Source: Strigamia acuminata (Eukaryota; Arthropoda; Chilopoda; Geophilomorpha; Linotaeniidae). Taken from it: DNA of 64,000 nt. Positions 55,807 through 64,000 of this stretch are shown piece after piece (positions within the stretch are counted from its first letter, which is position 1; each line of letters starts with the position of its first letter). Location of the stretch: positions 558,001 to 622,000 of the forward strand of contig OX442321.1 in assembly GCA_949358305.1 (NCBI GenBank), read 5' to 3'. Under the pieces are notes generated by a model that saw only the letters and a program-made list of their open reading frames with translations, was not told where the DNA came from and made no database searches. The translations under genes were made by a program, and so were the position numbers.

Positions 55807-57060
55807 ATGGCAGAAGGAAATAACGTTGATGTCGCTCGCCGTCAAATTATCGACGCCATAAGCGGACTCTTGGCAAAGATGTCTCATCGTGTAGAACAGT
55901 CGTATATTACGCATATGACCGGAACATGTGGCGACCCGGATCTTAATAACAACTCGTTGAATACGATTTATGAAAACTTAGAAAAAGTGGATAAATCACT
56001 GGTAACCGGAAGATTTCCGGTCACATTTGGCATTCGGTAAGTAGAACGAGCTTCTCTTTTATTACATAAAATTTAGTCATATTTGCTTTTTTTTTGTTGT
56101 AGAGGTCTTCCTACAGCACCGTGCGCTGCGGAATAGAATCCGTACAATACACCGAGATTCAAATTTGACCGTGTTGGGTTAATAGATTTACCAGGGATAG
56201 CCTGTCCTGATTGCGGACGTATCATTCGAATTGGAAGTATATTTTTTACTACCGGTAATTATATTTATTAATGAAATTAATTTTCTTTTTTATTAATTTA
56301 TTTTCACACCCACATGGGTGTGCTATGCGGGGCGGACAGAATTTAAAATTGTGATAAAAATACAACGCTAAAAATTTTTTGTTCTTTGTAAATAAAATAT
56401 TTTCAACCATTTAAACCATTTTTTGAAATTTTTTTCCGGATTTAATAAACTAAATGTTAGCAATTATGCTTTTTTTCTTTTTAAACACAAATTATTTCCA
56501 ACGCAATTTGACAACAAATATGTTATTTGTTTTAATACTTCGTCGGCCGCTTCCAACGTGTTGAAGTGAGTAAACTCTTTTCAGGATTTGAACTTAAATT
56601 TTCAAATTTTAATTTCAAAAAGTGTAAATTTTTTTTATTTACAGAGTACTCCAAATTCGGATAACGAGCTGTTATACACGGTGTACAGCGCTTGGTCGGG
56701 ATACAAATTGCACAACCGTCGAAATGTGACCTTGTCGATAGTTTAATGATGTAATAATAATAATAATAATAGTTTATTTCTCAATGAATTAAAATTGAGA
56801 ACATGATAATAGTATATTGAACATGGTATAGCGTTTGAATTAATTGGAGGAAGACAAGTTTTGACCATCTGGTGTCCATACTGCGATGCAGTCATACGTT
56901 TCGTAAGTATTTAATTACATCAACCAAATTTATTTATTTTATTTATTTATTTTTTTAAATTTTCAGAGCAACTTTGGAGTATTGATCAATGCGGTAAAAA
57001 TCGAAGAAAAGAAAATTTCTGCAGTTGGATACGCCCAAAATAGAAGTGTCTACCTGGCTT
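55807..57060 (+). pseudogene. Zinc-ribbon family copy B
   Basis: Exon 1 (55,807-56,037) reads MAEGNNVDVARRQIIDAISG and is nearly identical to copy C. Exon 2 reads GLPTAPCAAE then an in-frame TAG, then NPYNTP and ACPDCGRIIRI. Further exons follow with WCPYCDAVIRF (ends 56,904) and SNFGVLINAVKIEE (from about 56,967). An unrelated open piece (NELLYTVYSAWSGYKLHN) lies between. The stop codon makes this a probable pseudogene, unless exon 2 is skipped. Confidence 0.6.
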
Positions 57061-57422
57061 AAAAGAATTATCTACAAAAAATTTATATTTTGAAATGTTG
57101 CTGTTATTTTGATTAAAAGCTTGTTTTGCTTTGATGAAGAAAGAATTTGGTTTATTCATTTAGTCATTTGAGTTGGGTAAATGATATGTAGTCGAAGCAA
57201 ATTTGTTGTGTTTTGACTAGTGGAGATCTAGAAATCACTTCATAAGGCTGGATCCTGAATTTTGGAATGTCAGATCCTGAGGTTAGGGATGCAAATACTA
57301 AACACAACATGGGTGGGATAAAATTGTTGGTTTTTGTGGGTTTTTTACTTGTAGTTGTCGTAGATCCACATGCAAATGTCGTAGGCTAATTTACAGGAGA
57401 GTGTGCTGGCTTGGTTGATTTA
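57061..57422. other. Intergenic
   Basis: No gene seen. Confidence 0.4.
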
Positions 57423-58647
57423 TACAGGGTGGAACAAAAGTCTGTTCCCCTCAAATATTTCCTCAGCAATTGCACCTAGGCCAACTTTAATGAAGCGATC
57501 GTATAGGAAGTTTGGTGAGAGCAATCCAATGATGTCATCAAATTTGACCTTGAAGGCCATTTTCAAGGTTATTCACTTGCTAACTTCTAAACCAATCAGG
57601 TTAGAGCAAAAAAGTCAATTACAAAGTTGTAGAGCATCATCAAATTAGTACTATCCAAATTATCTTAGTCATCTTAAGTTAAATGTTTTCTTTTTAAAAA
57701 GGAGACAAATCAGAAAAAAAATCAGCAAAGTGAAATTTTTTAACCCTCGGAGGCATAAGGATAAAATGTGCCGTTCTGGTTTAGCCATTACGGATTTATG
57801 GACAATTTTTAAGTCGATTGGTTAAAGCGCCATGTAGTTTGTTTTTAGTTCGGAACTAATTTTATTGAGAACGTAATGCCTAAACAATAAAAATAAATAG
57901 ATTTGAGCCATCTGGAGGTGGTTTTAATCACTACTGGTAAATGCGAAAAGCTGTTCACTGAAGCGCTGTTTACAAATACAGCAAAGCCAGCTTAAAAGTT
58001 ATGCTGGAGTTTTAAGGGGCAGAAAATTTCCAAGTTGAATATTTAATTAAATAAATGATGAATTATTACAAATTTCACCCGAGATTTACTTTATTATCCG
58101 ATCAACAAAGTCACAAATTTTCAACAAAAAAAATTCGTAGGAAAAAAAATTTTCCTATTCAAGAAAAAGCTTGTTCATAAATCCGTATAGCCAAGGGTTA
58201 ATCTTGTGATAAAATAATTATTGAGGCATTAAAAAAAGGCAGTGGTTTTTCTTGTTTACTTGCATAATGATGCACATTTGAATACGTTTATTTAAGTAAT
58301 TCAGTATTTTTGTGATAGAAATTTAAGTTTTGTCACAATGGCTGGCTTTATTTCAGCTGATTTGTCTCCTTTTTAAAAGGAAAACATTTAACTTAAGATG
58401 ACTAAGATAAGTTGAATAGTACTAATTTGATGGTGCTCTACAACTTTGTAATTGACTTTTTTGCTCTAACCTGATTGGTTTAGAAGTTAGCAAGTGAATA
58501 TCCTTGAAAATAGCCGTCAAGGTCAAATTTGATGACATCATTGGATTGCTCTCACCCAACTTCCTATACGATCGCTTCATCAAAGTTGTCCTAGATGCAA
58601 TTCCTGAGGAAATATTTGAGGGGAACAGACTTTTGTTCCACCCTGTA
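57423..58647. mobile_element. 1.2-kb mariner-type foldback element
   Basis: Terminal inverted repeats of about 300 bp, highly similar, start TACAGGGTGGAACAAAAGTC and are flanked by TA (57,421-57,422 and 58,648-58,649). CAGGGTG ends with TA duplications are typical of mariner. The middle of about 600 bp shows no transposase frame, so it is non-autonomous. Confidence 0.88.
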
Positions 58648-58659
58648 TAATAATGCCAA

Positions 58660-58750
58660 ATGCACTTTTTAGAGAAAAATGCACTTTTTAGAGAAAAAAT
58701 GCACTTTTTAGAGAAAAAATGCACTTTTTAGAGAAAAAATGCACTTTTTA
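58660..58750. repeat. TGCACTTTTTAGAGAAAAAA tandem repeat
   Basis: Five units of about 19-20 bp directly upstream of the zinc-ribbon gene. The homologous place upstream of copy B (about 55,675-55,710) has two diverged units. Confidence 0.85.
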
Positions 58751-58851
58751 GACAACTTCTCCTCGGATAAATTATTCGCGCCAATATTTGCATAAACACG
58801 TGGCAGCAATTGAAAATTTCTCATTTACAATCGAAAACTTGAGGTGAAAAC

Positions 58852-59546
58852 ATGGCAGAAGAAAATAACGTTGATGTCGCTCGCCGTCAAATTATCGACG
58901 CCATAAGCGGACTCTTGGCAAAGATGTCTCATTGTGTAGAACAGTCGTTTATTACGCATATAACCGGAATATGTGGCGACCCGGATCTTAATAACAACTC
59001 GTTGAACACAATTTACGAAAACTTAGAAAAGGTGGATAAATCACTGGTAACCAGAATACTTCCGATCACATTTGGCATTCGGTAAGTAGAACGAGCTTCT
59101 CTTCTCTTTTATTACATAAAATTTAGTCATATTTGCTTTCTTTTAGTTGTCGAGGTAGTCCTGAAAGACCGTGTGCTGAAGAAATCAATCTGTATAATAC
59201 GCCATTGAAATTGTTAAAGCAGCCTGTCGATGATGGCGTTATAAGAATCGGATACAATGCTAGGTGAGAAAAACTAATGTATCAATATAATATATTAAAT
59301 TTACGCCTCTGATTTAGGTGCCTCACCTGCCGAAACAATATTGAAGCATCGCAAATCCTAGCTGTAGGATTCACTTCAATTAATGGCATGCAAGTACAAG
59401 CCACACGATGTCCGCTTTGTGGAGAATTTATTAGATTAGTAAGATTTTAAGTTTTATTTTCTTTATCAAATTTATTACGGAGTATTATTTTTCTGTATTT
59501 TTAGAATGATTTCGGCGACTTAATTGGAGCCATCCGAAGACCCTAA
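58852..59546 (+). CDS. Intact member of an unrecognised zinc-ribbon family
   Basis: Four exons: 58852-59081, 59147-59263, 59318-59438 and 59505-59546, giving about 169 residues. The N-terminal half is helical (VDVARRQIIDAISGLLAKMS; LNTIYENLEKVDKSLVT). The C-terminal half holds paired cysteines, CLTC about 35 residues before CPLC, which could bind one zinc ion as a ribbon. It ends CPLCGEFIRL then NDFGDLIGAIRRP. All frames and splice sites are clean. I do not recognise the family. Copies A (50.4 kb) and B (55.8 kb) share the CPxC...IR(F/I/L) exon and the short last exon. The promoter region is duplicated with copy B. Confidence 0.65.
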
Positions 59547-59699
59547 ATAAGGAAAATTATTGGCCAAAATAATTTAGGCCCATAAAATTAAATTAATGTC
59601 GCCACATGATAATATATTTTTGAAACGTTTTATACTAACGAACTTTATTTAACAATTGAAAAACACAATTATGTTTGCTTTTTCCTAAACAACTTTGTT

Positions 59700-60530
59700 A
59701 AAATTCCTAGATTATTTACTTTACAAATGCTTAGAGAACTTTTAAATTTTTCCTAATACTGATGTACTCGCCGATCATCTTTTTATCCAGTTTCGGATTT
59801 TCCTTCAAAAACGAAACTATACTCCGTTCCGGTACAAGGTGGTCTTAATTCACTGGTGTAGTGGCACAAAAAAGTAGCCCATTGTTTAATTGTTTAATTG
59901 ATTAAAAGATGAAAAAACTTATTTTAGCAAATAAAATATATATTTTATTACCAATTAAATAAAATCCATCCTTCTAATCACTTTTTACACTTAAATTCAT
60001 TGAAAATAAACAGAACTACTTTTCCGCGTAGACGTAATCCACCAGTGATAAGGCTGGAATTAAGACCACCTTGTACCGGAACGGAGTATATTTCGTGCAA
60101 GTCTATTTAACTGGTCAGCAGATTATTCTCCCGAAGAAATTGGATCCCTTTGCTCGGTTTCACGTTGAAATGTTCCATGCCAGTGGCCAACAACTGTATT
60201 CACAACAAAGAATTCGTTTCATAAACATTTTTAGCGCAAAAAATCATCATTTGCACCTTTTTCTTGTGTTTGATCGCCATTATTTCCTCGTGATCTGGAA
60301 TGTTGTTGGGTAATTTGCTTCCATCCGCTTCACAAACGCCTATTTTTGGTCCTGCGACTAAAAAATGACAATTAGTAATCGTTTAAAGACGATAAGTAAT
60401 TATTTACCGTTTGATAGCGGTTTTTTCTTCAGTAAATAATTCCCCAACATGAATCCCGAAACCCCCAATAAAACCGGATTTTCAATCACGGGCAGCTGTT
60501 GGTCGTCAATTTCCTTCTCGCAGCTCACTT
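59700..60530 (-). pseudogene. GBF1-type ARF-GEF (Sec7) fragment
   Basis: Minus-strand pieces: EIDDQQLPVIENPVLLGVSG (about 60,530-60,410); GVCEADGSKLPNNIPDHEEI and MAIKHKKK (about 60,355-60,260); after an intron, ATGMEHFNVKPSKGIQFLRE and NNLLTS-stop-IDLHEIY (about 60,195-60,090); then SFLKENPKLDKKMIGEYISI and RKNLKVL-stop (59,817-59,750). FNxKPxKGIxFL and LDKKMIGEYIS are Sec7-domain signatures, close to GBF1, the Golgi ARF1 exchange factor. An in-frame stop, a MITE in the Sec7 exon and loss of the catalytic helices show it is dead. Confidence 0.75.
59820..60088. mobile_element. 269-bp TA-flanked MITE inside the GBF1-like fragment
   Basis: Ends of about 32 bp (TACTCCGTTCCGGTACAAGG...) are inverted repeats with TA duplications at 59,818-59,819 and 60,089-60,090. 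It interrupts the Sec7 coding sequence between HEIY and SFLKE. Confidence 0.85.
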
Positions 60531-60649
60531 CACCTGTTAATTAAAAAATTATTATTATTATTATTATTTTAAATTCATTAATTCATTAATAATACATAGA
60601 AATTAATTAATTTTCTAAATTTAATTTAGAGACAAAAACACAGCGTTGT

Positions 60650-60810
60650 TAGACAAAAACAGCATTTTTAATGGCAAAAACGCCATTTCAAACTGTAAGA
60701 ATGCCATTATAAACTGTAAGAATGCCATTATAAACTGTAAGAATGCCATTATAAACTGTAAGAATGCCATTATAAATTGTAAGAATGCCATTATAAACTG
60801 TAAAAATGCC
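60650..60810. repeat. AACTGTAAGAATGCCATTATA tandem repeat
   Basis: About six units of 21 bp. The unit length is a multiple of three, so open frames on both strands here are artefacts. Confidence 0.9.
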
Positions 60811-60934
60811 GTTATTATTCGAAACTCACATGCCAATGATCAGCAAAATCTTCCAACAACAAAGAAATGAGGGGAGCTTCGCCAAGGAGTCTAAAACTTT
60901 TCTAATACATTCAAACTCATTCACCTACTCGAGT

Positions 60935-61255
60935 TTCGACATAAACATCAATTTGGTGTGATCTAAATTCATACACAAATGTTTAAAAAATTTCATCACG
61001 TGTTGCAAATCACGACCCAAAAAAATTACCCCTTTTAATTTCATCTTGCAATTGTCGCAATTTGGGATCCTGCCTGGTTTCTTGGTGTAAAGATATACCA
61101 AAAATCTTCCGGGAGTCTTCGAACTGAGAAAAAACAGATCCAAAGTTATTTTTTGTCGCTATTTGTCCACGAGACAAAATACTTACATTCGCCTACGATT
61201 CGATTGAGTGTTGTAACTCAATCGACGTCTGTACGTCAATCGCTGCAACATTTTC
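60935..61255 (-). pseudogene. RPL34 pseudogene, right copy
   Basis: Exon 1 (61,255-61,191, [19 protein letters not shown]) and exon 2 ([24 protein letters not shown]) are kept. Exon 3 has a 14-bp deletion right after ITP that shifts the frame, and the homology ends at 60,935, so the last half of the protein is missing. It retains introns, so it arose by DNA duplication rather than retroposition. Confidence 0.88.
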
Positions 61256-61411
61256 GCTCCAAATTACGCACAATCGAATATTCCCTATTTATATTTACGG
61301 ATTTTATTAGCGGATTACGAATTACGACAGCAGAAAAAGCGAGCTAACAACGGAACCGGATGTAGAAAAAGTTTCGAGATGCCACCTATTGGCAGTTTAT
61401 TTCAGAAAAAG
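61256..61411. promoter_or_regulatory. Divergent promoter, right copy
   Basis: 156 bp upstream of VTI1, homologous to 52,055-52,260 but about 50 bp shorter in the middle. It now serves VTI1 alone. Confidence 0.5.
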
Positions 61412-62387
61412 ATGGCCTCTCTTTTGCAATCCTACGAGCAACAGTATGTCAATCTCACGTCAGAAATATCCGTTAAAACGAATAAAGTTCCGATTTTATC
61501 GGGAGGTAAGAAACGCCAAAGACCCTAATTACTATAAAAAACATTTCTTTAATTTTATTCCAATTTATTTCAGCCGAAAAGAAGAATTTATCGAAGCAAA
61601 TTGAAAAACACATAGAAGAGGTGCACGAACTGTTGGAGCAAATGGATCTGGAAATTCGCAGTTTACCAACGCACGACCGCCAAAAGAACCAAATTAATAT
61701 GAAGAATTACAAAGCCGAAGTGTTACAATTAGAAAAAGAATTGGTTTGGATTTAATTGAATAACAAATCGTGATTGTAGAATTGTTTCTAATCTAATTAA
61801 CACGTAATTTGCAGCGTAAAGCGCAAATAGCGTACAAAGATGACATCCGAGAAGAACTCCTGGGCGGAGATGATTATTACGTCGCCGACGAACAGGTGCG
61901 AATGCGGAAGATAGATAAAAATCAATAAAAAGTGAACATTTATTGAAATTTTTGTTGATTATAGAAGCAAAGATTACTCGGTAATACCGAGAAACTGGAG
62001 CGCAGTGGACGACGATTAGAAACCGGTTATAAAATCGCCGTAGAAACGGGTAAAAATTGTTAAAATTAATAAAATTATTGCTTAAACGTATTTATTTATT
62101 TTTCAGAACATTTAGGTGCTGAAATCCTCAATGATTTACATTCCCAAAGAGAAACCATTCAACGGTCGCGAAATAGGGTGACAAATCATTAATTAATTGA
62201 TGTAATTTAATTAATTAATGTTAAATTTTGACAGTTACGCGAAACCGACGACGACATCACGAAAAGTTCTCGAGTTTTGACTTCCATGATGCGCCGTGCA
62301 ATGCAAAACCGAATTATTTTAGCTCTTCTCATCATCATCATTTTGGCCGTTATTATCGGCACAATTTATTTCGTGGCTTCCAGATGA
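61412..62387 (+). CDS. VTI1: VTI1-type v-SNARE, intact copy
   Basis: Six exons: 61412-61505, 61574-61743, 61815-61895, 61965-62049, 62107-62177 and 62235-62387. The N-terminal Habc-type region starts MASLLQSYEQQYVNLTSEIS and contains IEEVHELLEQMDLEIRSLP. The SNARE motif runs through ERSGRRLETGYKIAVETEHL, NDLHSQRETIQRSRNRLRET and DDITKSSRVLTSMM. The last exon ends in a membrane anchor (IILALLIIIILAVIIGTIYF). Order, length (about 217 residues) and sequence match VTI1A/VTI1B, Qb-SNAREs for fusion at the trans-Golgi network and endosomes. An AATAAA lies at 62,484. The partner RPL34 copy on its left is dead. Confidence 0.92.
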
Positions 62388-62827
62388 AAAACGAAACATT
62401 TTATACATCTTTATTTTTATCAACCGCACCTCTGTATTTATTTCGAACGTAATTTATTGGACCGCTTTGTACAAACATAAATGAATAAACGTTGAGAGAG
62501 ATTTGGAAATTGAGAATTGAAATGGCGCCATTTTAAAAATTTAAAAATGTAGTTACAATTTCGGCCGCTGGAGAGGCGAAACAGTGGGAGGCGCCGCGAA
62601 GGCGCGCTGATTGGCTGAAAGACTCCGCCTCGTTTTGGCATGCGATCTCATTAGAGGCAAAAGTTCACCGCTCACTGTACGGGGATGCGGTGGCGAATTC
62701 ATGGTCGGCGTCGCCGCTGTCAAAGTGCGTATCCTATCTGTCCAGTTCGAGTCGTTGCCAATTGAACAATCCTGCCGCTGTTGGCCCATCAGCCCCGCCC
62801 GACCGAGGAGGGGGCTTTGTCTGAAGA
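62388..62827 (+). promoter_or_regulatory. Promoter and 5' UTR of the TCF/LEF gene
   Basis: GC-rich from about 62,560, with an inverted CCAAT box (GATTGGC at about 62,609), a palindromic TGGCGCCA at 62,523 and several CpGs. No TATA box is obvious. Confidence 0.45.
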
Positions 62828-63430
62828 ATGCCGCACGTGAACGGCGGAGGCGGCGATGATTTAGCCTCAACCGACGAAGTCCGAGTCTACACGGACGAAG
62901 GCGAAGAAGATCGCAACTTGGACGGCGTCGATGACGATAAAACCGATCTCGTCGCTATTGGAGAGGTGATTACGCAACATCAATTAAACAACTACTTTTC
63001 TGTGACCGATCGTCTCGTTTACAGGACAAAAGCACGCCGTTACCCACGACGTACGGCGCCCCCAAGGACACGCACGCGCACACGCACACGCTGCCGCCGA
63101 GGACTCAACTCAGTCCCATAGTCAGTAAGTACACCACGTGCATGCGCTAACAACACAAATAGGCCTAATAATATGACTTGAATTTGTGAAAAATTATGAA
63201 AAATTATGAAAAAGCGCCGTTTTAGCGCCGAATTTATTCATTTTCGATTTCTATTTATTTTTTAATTTTTTTAATTTTGTATTTTTATATTTTTATATTT
63301 TTATATTTTTCATTTTTCAGACAAACCAGCGGACACGTTGACGTCGCACGATCGACCTTTAAACATGGGATATATTGTAACTCCATATCCGTACCCAAAC
63401 GGGACGGCGGGACATATACCAGTATCCATG
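62828..63430 (+). CDS. TCF/LEF transcription factor, N-terminal exons (gene continues to the right)
   Basis: Three exons: 62828-62965, 63025-63124 and 63321-63430. The N terminus (MPHVNGGGGDDLASTDEVRV, then YTDEGEE) is the β-catenin-binding motif of TCF/LEF proteins (pangolin, POP-1, TCF7L2). Exon 3 contains GYIVTPYPYPNG and IPVSM, the conserved block found after it in TCFs. Exon 2 is a His/Thr/Pro linker. The HMG box must lie beyond the window. It is the nuclear effector of Wnt signalling. Confidence 0.88.
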
Positions 63431-64000
63431 GTAGGAAAAACACAAAAAAAACATTTTTTTTTTATATATATTTCTTCTTCTTTTTTTAAAAAAAAAAATA
63501 TATTTCTTTGGATTCAAATGTGAATCAATCCGGTTAGGGACAGTTTGAATCCGCAAAGGAAACATCGATAAGATAAAAAAAAAAAATTCCTTTTATTTTT
63601 CTTCTTTTTATTCAAAAAAAAAAAAAATGTGGACAAGAAAAGAACGATTCCCCCAACCAAACCACATCAATTTAGAAAAGAATTCCATTCTTCGTAAAAC
63701 AACAAGTTGTAAAACTGCACCCACCGTCCGAAACCCCCGCAAAACCCCTGAAAAGCGAGCCAAAAGCGCCATCTTAACGCACAAAAAGAAAAGAAAAGAG
63801 AAAAAAAAGAATTTGTTGTTTTGTGTCGGGCTATTGGCCCCTACAGGTCAGTTTTGCTCGTGTTTCCAAGTGGGTCCTTTGGAATTTTCTCTTTAACTGC
63901 CTCTTCATGAGTTGTCCCACCCTCTCGGTTTCCTTATCTCGACGCCTTATCGCAAACTGGCAGCAAAACTTCGCCTCCATTTTGTACCGAGACACATTCT
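63431..64000 (+). other. Intron of the TCF/LEF gene
   Basis: Starts at a GTAGGA donor. It contains poly-A and poly-T runs and no exon I can recognise up to the edge. Confidence 0.55.

Overview
This is eukaryotic, animal DNA. Most real genes are split by short GT-AG introns of about 45-70 nt, and they encode metazoan families: a NACHT-LRR receptor, a long cadherin, an Ig/DB/fibronectin-III cell-surface receptor, a NUDT13-type Nudix hydrolase, ribosomal protein L34, a VTI1 SNARE and a TCF/LEF factor. DB cysteine modules point to Ecdysozoa. TTAGG-type telomere-like arrays (36.4 kb and 39.4-39.6 kb) favour an arthropod-like animal over a typical nematode (TTAGGC), but the species cannot be fixed from this window.

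Layout. 1-25.7 kb is a normal gene region. It holds the 3' part of a NACHT-LRR gene (+) with a TA-flanked MITE at its stop codon, a 31-exon cadherin (+), a convergent NUDT13-like gene (-), a small tail-anchored protein gene (-), repeats and a BTB-BACK pseudogene (14.5-17.7 kb), and a 19-exon Ig/DB/FN3 receptor gene (+).

26-60.5 kb is an accessory zone dominated by duplicated, broken and nested pieces. It contains a CDKL-kinase fragment, an array of at least nine degenerate copies of an unrecognised small membrane-protein family with a Myb/SANT-like segment, cadherin fragments, head-to-head AAATTTGCGC repeats, a Mutator-like element carrying telomere-like repeats, and a broken MPPE1/PGAP5-like gene. 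A pristine 5.1-kb Ty1/copia retrotransposon follows that gene. Further right are fragments of DNA ligase III, DNA-PKcs and GBF1, a zinc-ribbon gene family, and several TA-flanked inverted-repeat elements.

The RPL34/VTI1 divergent gene pair is duplicated (51.5-53.0 kb and 60.9-62.4 kb). In the left copy RPL34 is intact and VTI1 is dead; in the right copy VTI1 is intact and RPL34 is dead. 62.4-64 kb holds the start of a TCF/LEF gene.

The best candidates for something undescribed are the Myb-like/transmembrane family, the zinc-ribbon family ending in a CPxC...IR exon, and the reciprocal decay of the RPL34/VTI1 duplicates. Splice sites were placed by eye from GT-AG signals, frame and family conservation. 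Single-base frameshifts in the fragments could in part be assembly errors, although the neighbouring genes are free of them.
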